Shown here: positions 1 through 15,000 of the stretch, piece after piece
Layout: each line of letters starts with the position of its first letter
How positions within the stretch are numbered: the stretch's first letter is position 1
Source of the DNA: Toxoplasma gondii ME49
Taxonomy: Eukaryota; Apicomplexa; Conoidasida; Eucoccidiorida; Sarcocystidae
Reading direction: 5' to 3'
Assembly (NCBI RefSeq): GCF_000006565.2
Contig: NC_031468.1
Coordinates: 1,264,747-1,328,746, forward strand
DNA length: 64,000 bases
Position numbers and translations under genes: made by a program
The notes under the pieces: model-generated
Told to the model about the DNA's origin: nothing
Databases searched by the model: none
The model's input: only the letters and a program-made list of their open reading frames with translations

Positions 1-3000
1 ACAACAAATTCCATGGAAGAAAAGGCAGAGTCCCCAAGCAGCGAGGCCACAACCAAACCAACTCGTAGGCGTAACGCACACTGGATATCTGCGTAGGTAT
101 AGAGGTATCTTGGTTTAGTCGGTGCTATGTCCGGCCTTTCCTGGTCCGGAGAAAAAGCCGCGTTCATGTGGCCTCGTTTTTACAGCCACGGCTACCAGGA
201 ATTGTGTAGCACCAGAGGACTCGCACGGAGTAGGACTGTCATGTAGAAGTTTCTGTAAACACGAATCAAAGCAGGAGATAAACTGAGGAACGCGCAAACG
301 TGCAAAAATTGCAATGGAGAGTTGACCGGGAATCTGTGGCGCGTCACGCGCGAGCCGTAAGCCGCAGAAGCCGCAGCGTACGGGCACGTATCTTTATAAT
401 GGCCTATACGTCTACGGCAGTTTCAGTGAACCATGTGGACCGATCCCGGGTGGAAGCTCCAGTTGGTGAAACTATAATGAGGGGAATGAAAATGCGAGGT
501 GAGCTGGGAAGGAGAAGTAACTGACTCAGAGGAGTCTCTGATATGACGTGCATGTGGAATCACCTCCCACTCCTCGTCCGCACCTTGACACGATCTCGCT
601 GGCCGCACCAAACAACACCGGGTTTTTGCTCAAGTTCCAAAGACACCCGCTCCAAAATGAGGACACAAGTTTTCAATTGCGATGGTCCTGCAAAAGCACG
701 ATCGTAGCCTCAGGAAAGGTCATGACACACACAAAACCTCCTTCGAAACTCGTAGCTTGCCTGGAGAATCGACTTCACCTCGGGACCAGCTAGCCGCAGA
801 GACGCATGCCCGAACCATGTGGCACAAACTAGGGCGGGTCTGTCACCAGTCAACGGACCGACAAAGATTCAGAGCAAATCAGGGCACAAAATTTTTTTCT
901 GATCCGTTGACGAACCTGAGAGCTTGGCTCGAAGCCATGCGCATGTAAAAGTAGCAGCTCCTATGACCGCTTTGAGCCGGCTACACGGGTAGAGCAAGTT
1001 CGCCTTCCATTAATGGCTGCTATGTAGAGGTGCTGCTAGAGTCGGGGGTGGTTAATTTTTACGATTTTCGCGTAGTCAAACTTCATGGCGTTAGAAGTTC
1101 AGTGAGAGGCAGAGAAATCATGTGGTCTTTCAGGAAAATTTTTACTTGAGGTGTGGGCACGATGAGGTCTCAGGCAGTGGGGCTCTTGTACTCCGCCACA
1201 ACAGAGTCATTTTGACAAGCATTGCCTGCCGTCTGAGCAGCAGAGCCATCGCGGGAGGAAACATGAGGTTATCCACCTTCCGCTTGTTCTTTAGAAAAGG
1301 GACAGTGACATCGAGATGCAGCAGCGCAGAAGTGGCGTAAGTCGGAAAGCGATCAGAAAAGAATTAGCAGGCTTCGGGATCTCCGCCGAACCCTCCGCTA
1401 CACGTTCCCTTCGAATATCCTACACTTCTGCTTAGTCTGCAACATGCCCACTGAATAATATCTTCCCTAAAATGGGATTTTTGTAGGGACATCGAGGTAT
1501 TTTAAGACTTGGCAAATAGGATACGCACTTCGTCGCGCCTCCGTCTAGGCAGTTTTTAATGTATGACGCAGTTGATCGTAGATGGTTCAAGTCTGTCTGC
1601 TTCACTTGAATTACATCGACAGAGCGAACATCATCCTTTGTTTGTGAATATCGTTCTTCTCTTGTCCACGTATAGGTAATCCTGATATTACGGCCGAGTG
1701 CATTCCAGGCACCATTTTGCCTGCCCCTTGACGTTCTTGAACGCTGGGGGACAAGGACTTCCGGAGTCAGAGAAAAACGATTCTGGTTATTCCCGAAGTG
1801 TGGTACGGTGGAGCGCTATTTACTGGGTTGAGGATTCAAGTACACGGAAGGTTTTCGATACTATTACAACACTGTCAAAAGGGTCAAAACCGTCACCAGC
1901 GACGGAGTCGTGCAAGTGCCTTGCACTCCGTTGTTGCTTTTTGGTAGGAGCTACGCAGTCAAAGGCGGTGCAGAAAAACTTATCAAGGCAGTGCCGCCGA
2001 ATGAGCGCATCACACGGACAGGTAGGCAAAGAAAATCTTCATGCATCCAAGACAAGCGGAGGATAGATTGTTTCTTTGCAAACTTTCTGGTCACTACAGC
2101 CAAAGTGGCACACCCAGTCCAAATAACAATCGGACTAAACCTCGTGTTTGGCCGACACATGTACGAATAATACAGAAAACGAGCATGGATTACTCTATGG
2201 CCGATGTAGACGTTAAATGCTTCGAGGACGGCAATTGACCATAGGTTAGTTCTGGCTGTGTTGACCTTGTCTAAGCACAGCGAATACATGCGTCTCTACG
2301 ATACGAATGCTGCCACTTGAAAAACACGAGGGCATGTTCGCTTTTGCGGCATTTCAGGTGACAATGGGGATTGGGGAAGACCTCTGATTTACTCTGTTTG
2401 ACCTTTGCATTCAAATGCGATTTAGCGTGATCTAAACACACACGGAAAACTTGAAGTGATGTTGCATTTTGGACAGGCGCGCCATCGACCCAAATGAACC
2501 AGACGACAAAACAATTTTCCACGGCACGGGGGCAACACTGCCGCGTCTACTGCGTCAATACCATCTTGCTGAAATATTTTTGTTTGAAAATGTGAGAAAC
2601 GTCTGCAGAGCACACAGAATGGAAGCACAGATAATGGAAGCACAGAAATGTCCTGCTTTCCAACACACCAACTCAAGTGGCCGACCACGTTCCAGCGGCT
2701 CTTACGTTTAATCGGTGCCTTGTACATCCTTCCACGTTGCCTTTTACAGGATGGATTACAATAGTTTTACAGGGTCTAGGATGGCAATCAATCTACCATA
2801 CATCATGTATATCTTGTGGAATGCAGCACGAATAACTATCCAGTAAATCTCTTTCTGCGGTGCCAAAAGTAATTCCATCCAAATCCACTAGTTTGCTAGT
2901 CTTTTCCAACCCCCTATTAACGTAGGTTTACTACTTGAGATTTGAGCTCAGAAAACCCGAATGGTAATTCGTCAACAACTCGAAATTCGTTCCCTAGATG

Positions 3001-6000
3001 TTTGATACACTTCGAACACCTGCAGGTAACAGGTATGTTGGTGACGTACACCGAACCTGCGGTAGATACGTGCATCTTGGATGGATAAAAAATCCTGTTG
3101 CTCTCGCTGCACGAGAGAAAGTGTTGAACGTCCTCCGTCCTGTCCTAATTTTTGCTGGCTCGCTGCTGGTCGCAAGTGGCATGCAGGGCGGCAAACTGGA
3201 GAATACCGTAAGCATCTTGAAGGATGGAATTGCAAACAGGGATAGAGGCGGAAGACACTAAGGTGCTGAGGCATTGTCAGAGTAGGAAGTATACCGGACC
3301 AACCGGCGTATCTGGGTGCCACAGTCTGTCCCTCTTGATGCTTACTTGATAGTCGAACAGGAAGTTTGTAGATTTCTCTGCTCCTGTCAACTCTTTAGAA
3401 CTCGACTCGGGCACACTAGGCAACAACCGGTATAGAGTCGATCCCTTGCTGAGCATCAAGCCACTTTCCTGCTGCTTTATTACTATTTCTAAAAGGAAAA
3501 AGTCGCTTGCTGCGACAGAGGAACTTCTGGAACTCGAGGCTGGAAACTGGTGAGTACCCCTCAACTCATCTTCAGCCCAGCCCGACAAAACAGCGGTTCT
3601 CGGTGCTTGGATGTCAAAGCACGCACCTTAAGTATGCATTCACGTAGTAATCGTCGAGATTAGACGAACTGCCTTCTACATTTTATCTTGTGCTTTGTTT
3701 CGAAACGCAATGATAGCCGCAGGGGAGTTGGAACTGCCGTACCAGATGGTTGCCGTCTTACAGCAGGAGCGCGGCGTATTACGTCCTAGAGGCTGTGCGC
3801 GGCGATAGTGTTGTACACTCATTATTTTTCGACATCTCCCTTCTCCGTCTGAATATTGATCGAAAAGCCTGTAGATGAGGCAGGTGCGTGCACTACACGT
3901 TTACTTGCGGTGGGGTGCCATTCGAGCTGGTGTGGTTTCTTGAGCATTCAGCTATTCGCGGACGTTCCAACTTCCCAGCATTTTGTGTTTCACAGCCAGA
4001 GGGTTTGGACATCATCGCTGTCATTGGTCTCATCGAGAGAACTGCCTGCTTCGGTGGACGGGTTACCCTTCCTAACAAGCACGGGAACAGCGTTCAGAAA
4101 GGAGGTGAGAGCTGTTTGTTTCCCAGTCTCGGCGCCATGTCGTGGACGCAGAGTGCCACAGTTGTCTGTACGGCCGGGTTGACAGGTGTTTCTTATTCTA
4201 TCTAGTTTGCTTCAGGAGTTCTCTTTTGACTCGGAAAGGACCTGTTCTTCATGAACAGCTAAAAAAATGCGAGGTTTCGGCCGAGTTTTGCCGCTCAACC
4301 TGAGACCCGCGGACGGCACCGACCGGCGGGGTGTCTTCCCCGATGCCTCTTGCCACATAGTGACCTCACCACCCAGCAGAACTGGCAACTGCGCCGCTGA
4401 CTGCCGAAGCCGCCTTCCTGCCGTTTTGACTTCCCGGCGTTTTGCAAATTCCGTCAACGAGGTCTGCCACAGCCGAGATTTTTGGAGAGGTCCGCTCTTG
4501 TGTGAGTGGGGAATATGCGACGAAGACTCGTGCCCATGATTGCGGCCGCAAGTGGCAAGCGTGCTCGTGTTTACCATCCCGTTGGAACCGTCGTGGCAAA
4601 GACTAGTGCTGTGTGAGTATATCCTCTGTGTCCGCGTGCGTGCGTACGCCGTGTCACTTCGCCTTCCAGCCCATTCGAGCGTGGTTCTCCTTGTTTTTGC
4701 GCCCATGTTTCGTGGGCGACGGCGACACGCCGCGTTCTTAACCCATGAATAAGCAGAGGGGGGCAGGGAGTTCGTGGCACAACCAAATTACCCTCCCTTT
4801 TCTCCTGCTTTTTCCCCTGTTCCTGACTCCGAAGAGGGCGGCTTTACCGGGGAATTCCCTCGTTCACACAAGGGAGGGGGGAGAATAGCTCTTTCGTCCG
4901 AATCACCGCTTGTATCTTGTTTTCGACATTTCCTATGCGGAGACGGCCTGGTCGATCAGCACGTAAGAACAGTGGAGCCTTTCCCTCGTTTCCTTTGTTT
5001 TTCTTGTGCAGTTCCCATTCATCTAGAACAGTTAATTCCCCGGGCGACAACTGGTAAACACTGCACCCGTGCACTGGGCTAAAACAGAACCTTATGAAAC
5101 CGCCTTTTCGGTCGCCCCAAATTTCGTGAATCTGGCGGTCTCTTGAAGAATCTGCAAGTGTTGAAGCGCGACTCCAATCGGTCGACTGGCCGTTCCAGCG
5201 ACAATTCCCTTAGCTCCGGCGAGCTGTTCTTTTCTTGGACGACCGGTTCTCTTTTGTAGCAAAGACCTTTTTCCTCGCTGTTTTGAGCCACTGAACACCA
5301 GGAGACCATCTAGGTGCTTTGGACCTGTCGCTGCGCCGTGCGTTGTAGTACGATGATCCCTCCGCCGTGAAGACGCTTACCGCTAAAGAACTGCACGACC
5401 TCCCTTGATTTCCGCTTCAACAAGAAAAACATTTGTCACCTGCTTTCCCAACGGTGGCTTCATTACCTCAGAGTTGATGGCAGGTGACGCCGGCGCATGG
5501 TGCCTGCAGATGTCTTTGTCCTCTCCTTCGTAGTGAGCCCTTGCCCAGCTAACACGAAGAGAGGTCGCCCCGCCTATCAACGTACCATTCTTCGTCACTC
5601 CAGTCCCTGCGCCTAGCCGTAGACTCATCCCAAAGGTTTTTGCTTTTCTTTACAGCTGGCTCATTTTGCCTGCTGTACCATGCAAATGAGACAGGGCATA
5701 TAGAATGTGGCACCTCGTCAAACAGGAAGACGCGAAGCGCTGAGGGGAACGTCAAAGTCTTCTATGATACAAGGCACGGCACGCGCACAAGACTGGTACA
5801 TCTATGGCGACGTGTACGTACACCGGCACTGACAGTGCGGAACAGGAGGGAACCGGACGTTGATTTTGTGTCTTTCCGTGTGTCGACCGTCTTTCACTTG
5901 TTGAGCCGTCGTCGAGGTCTCTTGTCGCGCCCTTCGAGCTTTGCGGGAAGGTGCAGCGCATTTGGTCTGTACGAACATCTGTTTCGTCCGAACCTCGAGT

Positions 6001-6083
6001 CCATTTTTCTGGCACTCGTCCCTGCGTCAGTGGACACTCACTGCCAAGGCCGTGGGCGATCTCCTCACGGCAACACCACGAAC
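1..6083. other. Intergenic / 5' flank without a supported gene
   Basis: Only short, unconvincing open frames occur here on either strand, none with a recognisable domain or good splice partners. The last part, from roughly 4.7 kb, is pyrimidine-richer and probably includes the promoter and 5' untranslated region of the gene starting at 6084. The frame of that gene is already open from about 5640, but it has no ATG before 6084. I saw no tRNA, rRNA or obvious mobile element. Confidence 0.5.
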
Positions 6084-9000
6084 ATGGAAAAACCGGACTC
6101 ATTTCCCACTCTTGCTTCGTCTATTGAGTGGTTTTCTTCAACTCCACAGCCTGTCCTAGCTCTTCTCTCTTCGAGTTCTGATGGATCCGTGAAAGGCTCT
6201 GCAGAGGGCGATGGCGGCGAAGAACCGAATTCCTTCACTTCTCTCGCTGGACATCCCAGCAGTGCTTCCTGGTCCGACGACAGAAGGACTCAAACACATG
6301 CGTCGGTCTCTCTCCCTCGCTTCCGTTTCTCCTCCAAATCGCCTTCTCTGTCCCCCGTGGATAGTCACGGTGCGCCGCCTTCATCATCTCTGCGCGACGG
6401 TAGTGGCGCTTCCAGTCTGAAAGGAAACTCCCCTGAGGACGTGTCCATCTTTTTTGGATCGTCGCGTGTACAGACAGCTGAGTCCGCTCTAGGTGCATCC
6501 TCCGCTCTTCGGTGGACACCGGAAGAGGCGAGTATGGCGCCCGTTGTGGGAGACACTGAGGAAGGCGCATTGAGGCCAGTTGCATGTGCCATTCAAGTGA
6601 AAAAGGAACTTGAAACACAGGAGCGGAGGGCGAATCCTCTCCCTAATTCTGCGTCTGACCAAAGAGCGAGTGCATGTACACCACCCGTCGCGCCATATAT
6701 GTGTCCATTCCCTTCATTGTCCAGAGACTTCACAGACGGATTCGTCTCGGCGAGCAACCACACTGACATTGCGCCGCTTGCGTGTGCTGCCCACGACTTG
6801 CCCTCAGCCTCGCCCCTGGGGGAAGTTGAGAGCACTGTAGGGCTGTTGACGAAGGACGAGCCGCCACAGTGTAAACGTTCGTCTCCAAATGGCGGCCTCT
6901 CGCCACTATATGAGGTGGATACCAGCGCGCCTGCGCATCCAAGGCTTCCGTGGATTTCTCCCACGCATCCGTCTGTGGTTGCGTCGCCTCCCTCGTCTCC
7001 TGTCCCCGAGGGTCTCCTTCGCTGCAGGTCGCCCAAAACACCCCTTTGGCTTTCGCCCGTCTCGCTGCCCCCTAGCAAACGCGGGGTCGACAAAGAAGAG
7101 GCTGACGCAGTGAAACCCGACGGCCAGATGAACGAGGGAAGGCTCCCCGCTTCATTCTCCTCTTCGTCGACCGTGGGAGACTGTAGGGGTCATATGTGGG
7201 ACGGCGTCAGTGCGTGGCAAGAATCACAGAAGCGTCCCGCGTCAAGTAGGGGGGACCCAGACTGCACTCCTTCCTGCTCGCATTCCTTGTCAGCGTCATG
7301 CCCCCCTTCGGTGCCTCTTGCTTCGTTAGCCGATCCCCTTGCGCCTCCGCCGCTACTCTCTACGGTTTCTGAGCTCGCTGCGCTCTTCGAGCCGTCCCCT
7401 GGCGAGGAGTTTTTTCTGGATGTTTCGCCTGCGACTGCAGACCTTTCTGCAGCGACTCTGCTCCCGGGCTCCGCCTTTTTGGAAAGCGAGTTCATCTCGT
7501 CGCTCTCGCTCTCTCTGCCGGCGGTCGTCTCCTTCCTCTTTTCTTTGTTCAACGGAGACCCGGGGCTCGGTATTCTCACGCCTCAAGCGAAGTTCATGGC
7601 CTGGCGATCCCTGGTGTATCTCTCCGATCTCCATGAGGGGAAAGTCGCTTCCTCGCCTGCCGCGGAATCAGGCGCCGGAGCGCTCGGTCGGGGCGGCTAT
7701 CGAGCAGCTGCAGCTCGCGGGCCTTTTTACAGGGGCCAGCACGCGCAGCCTCAGGCTCAGCCCCCCCCAGTCAGTGCCCAGGAATGTGTTGCGACCTCCA
7801 AAGGGAAGCGTTCGGTCCGCCACGCCCTCGTCGGCGAGCGGCCAGCCCCCATGAGCGCACCAGCTGGGCAAGTGGCTTCTTCTGGTCCGACATCTTCACC
7901 TCACGGAGCTATCCAAGCCTCCGGGCCAGCTGGCCCAGGGCCTGCTTCTGCAGTGGCGCAGCCTCGGGGTCTCTTTGGCCGGTGTCTCTTGCCGCCCTCG
8001 AGGCCTTCAGTCTCAGAGGCGAAGGGCGAAAAGAAGGAGACCGCCGAGGCAGCGAGGGGCTTGGATCACTTTGACTTTTTCAAAGTCCCACGCACGCGAT
8101 TGCCAGGATTGCCGATTGCAAACGAGCGAGACTGCGCCGAGGCGCAGGAGTCCTGGAAAGCTGCTGAGGAGCTTTGGGCGGCGGCGCGAGCGAGCACGTC
8201 AGCGGCCACCTCAGAGTTGGCAAGCGGAGCAGGTCCGGAGTTTTCCAGTGACACAAAGCGACCTCGCGGCTGCGGCCCTGGAGGGGACAGCACGACGGCC
8301 GTCACAGGCAGGTCTCAGGTGGCGAGTGTATCGACAGGATCAGGGAATGTGGCTGGTAATGTGGGAAGGCGAAGCTCTCTGCCAGGGGAGGAGACATCGC
8401 GAGAGGTGACTGGTGTGTCGGGTGCAAGTGGGTCGACCCACGATGATGAAACGGTCTCTTGTCGGCTTGGACAGGGAGCCCGACAACACCAACATGCTTC
8501 TGCTGTGGGGGGAGGAGTGTGTCGGAAAGGTGGGGCCGAGGCGCAGGTTGGTCGAAGTGAAGTCGATCGAAGAAGGGGAGAAGGCGACCTCTCCCACTTT
8601 GACGAGGACAAGTTGCGAGCAGCGGCGCATGCCGAGCGGCGAACGGAGTCGGTGTCCCAAACACCTTCTTCCGTCGCCACTTCTTCCTCACCGCAGGGGG
8701 AGTCTTTCTTGCACGAGCAAATGCACCTCCTTGCCCAAATCGGCGACGAGCAGCAGATTTTGGGGTACGAAGAGAACTTCCCACGCTTCGTCTGTGGGAC
8801 GATCGACAGACGCTGGGCTCTCCAGCAAAGGACTGTCAAGGTGCCGCTGGACAAGACGCTGACAGCGAGAGAAGCCTTGGGCACGAAGAAGCCGGGTGGC
8901 GCGGATAAAGAGAGCCCAACAGAAGGGGGTGGGAGTAAGAGGAAAGGCGCACACTCTGACGAGACAGGCGAAAGAGACAAACCAGGTGGCCTCGTGCTGG

Positions 9001-12000
9001 AACTTCAATTTGAGGAGATTCGGTACAGTGCTGCCAAACGAATGTGGCCAAAGAACTCCGTTGTCCTACCTGAAAAGCTCACGCCGGGTACGCGAAACGA
9101 AAAAGCAAAGCGTACACGACACGCGTGCCTCGTCTGTATGTATGTTTGCGGGTGTCGGGAACGCCCCTCGCTTTGTCCCGTCGTGGATGGTAGAATATGG
9201 TGTTATTTGCGACTTTGTCAGGGCTCAGCTTTTTAGGGGAGTTGTCAGCCATGTGTCGGTGCCCACGACACCTATTGACTAATTGTTAGATTGAAACATT
9301 GGTTGGACGCAGCAAGTCAGACGAGTAGAAAAGGCGAAATCTCATTCGCGAAAAAACGCGTGACCCGGCGTAGGTTGCAAGTGCAGAGGTGACTTCTGTC
9401 CGATTCAGTGTCTTGTTGCTCTTCAACAAAGACTGACGTTGCGTCGTCGTCTTACCTGTCCAGAAGAGTGTTTCAGACTCTCCGTATCCGGGGACCATCA
9501 ACACTTCACCGGTATTTAAATCTTGGCACGTGTGCAGGTGGCCGCCGCCCCCACCTCGAGATAGGCGGAGTTTTCTTCATCTCTTTTCGTCTCTAACGCG
9601 TCCCATGCGTTTCCTCGGATTCGTGCTCTCACGTCTTCTTTCTGTCGAAATCCTGTTTTTCCTTGAAGGGTTGCAAGTGCAGGTGGCGTGCTATGCCAAG
9701 ATCCTCGAGCGCGGCGACAATTCCGCCAACGTTCGCAAGAGCCGACTTGGCTGGAAAGACGATGAGAGTCGGCTGGTCTGGAGAGACGGCGAGGTGACGA
9801 AGGTTTTGCCGGCTTCCGGTGAGATCTACGTTCGCGTCCAGGCCAGCTACCAAGACTATAAGGTGAGTGTGCAACGCGCTGTCATCGTTTTACCTTCTTA
9901 TATTTCCACCTTCGTCTCTTCGCTTCGTTCCGTTCTCCGGACCACCACATGTGTTTGGTGTCGGTGTTCCCGTGTGTTTGAAGGGTATGTGTGCTTGCGG
10001 GTCTTGGTTGTTTCAGAACGTAACTTGGTGTTTGTCGGAGAAGGAAGCGATAAGTTTTGGTGCTGCAAATCCGACACCCAAACCACAGCTAACCCCATAC
10101 TGGCCTCATTTCTTCTGGGAAGTTCGCCTTCTATGGTGTCTGTGTGCCCAGAGCATGAAGTACTCCGTAACTGATTTCGTCCCCCCGTCACTGCCTATTG
10201 CTCGGCCTCGCGACAAGCTCTGGCGGTTGCGGCCGCCTAAAGCGCACGCTACGAGAGACATCTATCCAGGCTCCTGCATTTGCATGAGCATCACGCCCTC
10301 GCCGTCATCAGGGCCCGCTTCTGCTTCTGCTCGTCCCGTGTTTTATGTGGACGCAGTTGTGCACAAGGTCTTTTATTCGTCAGAGGAGTCTCGCGAATGC
10401 CGCCGCAGATGCGCGAAAGTTCGCTCCGAACAAGGGGGTGTTGGGTCGCCCAAGGCAGGAAGGATTGCGCCGGGCGTTTCTACGCCTGCCGTGAAATGGC
10501 CGACGGAAACGAGTCAAGTGCCGAGTGTCTGGACAAAGCGACGGCCGTCGGAAGACCAGACAAAAGGAGCCTCGTCGGGTGCGTCTTCGGCCACAACGAA
10601 ACAGGGTAATTCGTCAACAGAAGCGGCGGTATCTCGCGGAACAAGGCTGCAGCGCTCGCTTCTTCGATCGGCCTCCAGGGCAGGCGATTCTGTCGCGGGA
10701 AACGTGTCTCCTGTCGCTCCTTCGCCTTCATCGGGGACCGGGCAGAACCGGCCTCGAACCCGCAGAGCCACAGGCGCCACGAGTGAGGTGGGAGGCCGTA
10801 GAGATCGGGGGGCTACCGGCGGCGGGGCGGATCAACGGAAAGAGGGAGAGAAGGAAACAACAAATCGGCATGATTCTGGGACTTCTCCCGCGTCGCATGT
10901 GGATGAGGAACCTGAGGGGAGTGAGTGCGGAGACGACGAGAGCGACTTGACTGTTGAATCGCTAGTGCACCCGATGGAAGGCCTGAGGTGCCCCGAGGGC
11001 CGGACGCCGGTCGAGCTTCACGTCGTGCTTCTTTCCGGAGGAACCCTGACGGAAGACGTTTGCCGCGTTTCTGGCAGACAAATCCTGAAGTTGCCCTACG
11101 ACCTGCATGCGCATTTCGACGAATTTTCCCCGGACATATCGCGCCACGTTCCTCCCGATCTGTTGTCCGATGAAGACGACGAGGCTGCTTCAGAGAAAGG
11201 GGCGTCTCCGCCGGTCTCGTCCCCAGGCACAGACGGAGATGTACACGGCCCGATGGAGGAAACAGGCAACCCGAGGCGATCTGGGGCCCTCGACGCAGCC
11301 GGACCTACGCCCCTGTCTCTCCCGGAAGGGCCTGAAGCTCCGAAGCGGGCACGGCCCCTGGAAATTCCTCGAGCGGCTGCGCAGGCAAATGCATTCATGT
11401 GGGTTGTGCCTCGTGCGTTGAGCCACGAAGTCGCGTACACAGCTAAGGGAAGAACTCGCACCTTCAGCTCTGACTACTTTTTTCCTACTCAGCTGGCAGG
11501 TGCCGGGCCGCCCCACCACAGCGATCACCGAGGATGGCACCACGGCCAGAGTGGCACCTCGGGATTGTTCTCGCTCTCGCCTGCGCCCTGTCTAGCCGAT
11601 CCGAGCCGGTGGGATTCTCGGACAAAGGATCGGGCGAAGGACTGGCTAGACTACCCCCCCTTTGTCATCTGTTGTTTCCGCTTCCATCCTGACAGCCGGT
11701 ACTACAGAGACCACACGCAGCTCGTGCGGTACCTGCAGCCCGAGCTCGACGTCACAGCACTCGCGAAAGGCACTTGGAAGCTCAAGTTTCCGGTCTATCG
11801 GCCGCACCCCGACGACGGCGACCAGCTGCTTGTCCACCCCTCCGGGCCTGCCCCCGATGCGTATCTGTGCGTGGAAGAACAAGCCGACAAAAAGGCAAAA
11901 GTGGAGGCTCAAGACGGAGAACGTCCTGTGGGACTTTTCAGGACAGATGCTGTGCCTGCCTCGTTCGGGGGGACGGCGAAGGGCGAGCAACAACCGGAAG

Positions 12001-15000
12001 AAGCTTTAGGGGGTCTTCTCGCTGGTCCTTCTAGCGGCGATTCCAGACGCGGAATGTCTTCCGACGGAGGCCAGGCATACGATTCAGCGGGACTCAAACC
12101 CCGGGCTGATGATGAGAGAGTGAAAGAGGCAGCTGCTGTACACGGTGACAACCTTCGAGGCGCCGAGCAAGCCGAGTCAATCTCTGGCGAGGGGGAAAAC
12201 TCGTCCAATCACCAGATTGGGGAGGAAGCCGACGAACGGACTGCGGCCACCGTAGCTGTCAAGAAGGAGTCCGCGGCTCTGGGAATAGGCAGCGCCAACG
12301 GTCCAGGAGTTCTTTCCTCTTCTAGAGGAGGAGCGAAGCGGAACCGAGAGCAGCTGTCGGAAGGAGATTCAACAAGTGAACTCTGGAAGCGTGAAGAAGG
12401 AAAGGGTGAAGAGCAGGGCTTCAGCACTCGAGAATCCGATACCTTCACTACAAACGCCCACAACGCAGCAGACATCACTCCCGCGGAGCTGGAAAATCTC
12501 CGAAAATGTGAAGGTGGAACGGGATTGACTGTTGCAGATGATCTGGCTGTCAACTCCGGTGAGGGAGGGGACGAGGATGAGAATGAACCTCATTTGCCGA
12601 AGCGACAGAAACCGGGGGCTTCATTTTCCTTCGAGTTGGAGCGGCCTGTCAAGGGCGCTATTTGCGACAATCAACTGAAACAAAGCAAGGGCTGGTCAAA
12701 GGCAACAGAGGATAGAATGGCGTGCGATGGCGGTCGCACTCGGCTTCAGCCTCTTTGCTCTGAAGAGATGGAGAATAAAGAGAAAAGGCAGCAAGGCCTG
12801 GTGGCATCGGACAAGGACTCGGGAGTGGGCTCTGACGTCGGGAGAGAGTCACGAGACAGCGGGACAGAGAAACACGCGCGCGGAGAGAAAAAAGGGCAGG
12901 AGCCCGATTCATGGAGTGTCGGAGACGTTAAGGTCCGCCTGTGGCGGCTGCTCGCCAATGAAAGAGAGCGACGAAGAGAGCTGGCTCGAGAGACTCTTCT
13001 TGATTGGGAGGACTATGAGGGTGCCACCGCTGGTTGGCAGTTGCGTGCCGCTGCTGCGACCGGGGGTGTGGACGTGGAGGGGCCCGGGGGACCAGAAATC
13101 GAGAAGGGAGAGTACGCAGAAGGCAAAGGGAGGAGGTGGAGGTCGGAGCGTTTTACAAGGGGATTAGAAGCGTGTGGCATGCGCTTGGTTCCAGGGCTTG
13201 GCGGAAGAGAAGAGAATGGGAGAGGGGCGACAGAAGAGGGTAGAAGAAGAAAAGAAAGCGACGACACCTCCGATTCTACGTTTCTGCGGTCCGACCCCTG
13301 GCAACGCGACTTCACTCAAGGTTCCACACGATCCGGGCATGACTCAGCTACCGCTGTCGATCGGGAAGGGAGGGCAAGGATAGACCTTAATAGATCCGGC
13401 CTGTCGTTTTCAGACGTCGCAAGGTTCCTTCTCAGACAACAACCAGTTCACCGGGTTGAAGGCAAAGGTGTCACTTCCCACTCGACATCTTCGGCAGCAG
13501 GATACGACCACTTGGAACAGAAGAAAAGGCGCATGAGCGTGGCGTCCTTGCCGTCCTCGAGTTCATCCTTTCCTTGTGACGGACCGGGAATGCCCTCCTA
13601 TCGGTGTAGCGGTTCAGATATGCCTGCTTCTCACAGAGGCGGAGACGAAAGTCACCCAGCGACGCACAGCCGTCGCTATGGTTCCGCTCATGATTTCGAT
13701 TGCTTCGAGCAAGCAGGACCGTCACGCGAAGGGCGGCAGAGGGGAAGCAGGGTGGTCTGTCAAGGAGGTGTACGCGCGTCTCGTCATTTGGACGTCCACC
13801 CGACGCCTGAAGGCGGCGCTAACGGCGACTGGAGTGAAGCCGAAACTTCTGTCTGGGCACGTCCTCAGAGAGAGCGACTGCTTGAGGGACTGTCTGAATT
13901 TGAGGACGCCCTTCTAAGGCGAGACGGCACATCTGCTCTTGCGCAACTCTTGAAGGCGAGCCGCAGGCGTTTCTGTGCGGCGCGTGAGGGGCCCCGAAGT
14001 GAAGCCCGGCACCCGTTTCACGGAGGCAATGACACACACGGCAACGATGAATGCCGGCGCGAAGAAAGGATTTGGGGTTATGGCGAGGGGGCTCCCTCAC
14101 AGTCTGGATTTTCTACGCCCAAAGGGAACGCCGCTTTTCGGGAGCCTTGCCTTGAAGGGAGGAGACACAACAGATTCCGTGACACGCTCAGGGACTTTGA
14201 AGGAGCGGTGCAGAGACAGGGGTGTCATCGCCGCGCCGAGGGCGGAAGCGACCCTTCAGGTAGTGGTGCAAGCACTCGGCGCCCAAGTCGGAGTGGGGGA
14301 CTCTGCCTGGACGAAGACCTCTGGCAAGTCGTTCGACGCCCTCGACAACACCAGGCAGGTGAACATATTAGTGAGCCCGACAAGAGTTCGAGAGGTTTTA
14401 CTACCTTGTTCAAAAGACAGGGGAGCGAGACAGTGACCTCGAGAGACCAGTGCGGAAATTGCCAGCTGTTGACGGCCTCTCAGTGGGGAGGATGCCCTGC
14501 TGGTTCTCCAGGTGAAGACAAACTTCCTTACCAGGGTTCGCGTCGATTGAGGGAAAGAGATGAACGAGCTGAAGACCGACGTCGAGTGTCGTCTAAAGAC
14601 GTTGAAACGTCTCCAGCGTTTGCTGCAGAATCAGACGCATACGCAGAAATGGAAGAAGACGGTGATTTCTCCGTGCCGTGGCGCACTCAGAAAGAGGCGA
14701 TTTCGGACTTCGCTGACGAGCACAGCCATGTGTTGAGGAGCCGTCTGTGCAAGGGCAGTGACCGCATGTCAGGGCGGGAAAGGAGAACAAGGGAGGCTGC
14801 ATCAGCTGTTCTTTCGTCGAGTGAGGGAGCGTGCACAGGGGCAGCGGACTTTTCGCGCATTGTGCTCGATCGGGGTTTCTCAGCGCCATCGTCTGTGAGC
14901 TTCTCGCCGGCTCCATCGCGCTCGCGGTCGTTTTCTCCTCCATCCAGTGGGATTAGAGACTCATATCATTCAGCTGAAATGACAGTGGATCCACGCTTTC

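Noticed and set aside
3277..4205. ORFs of about 100 codons on both strands
   Set aside because: No domain, no signal peptide, no consistent splice partner, and the composition is that of non-coding DNA.
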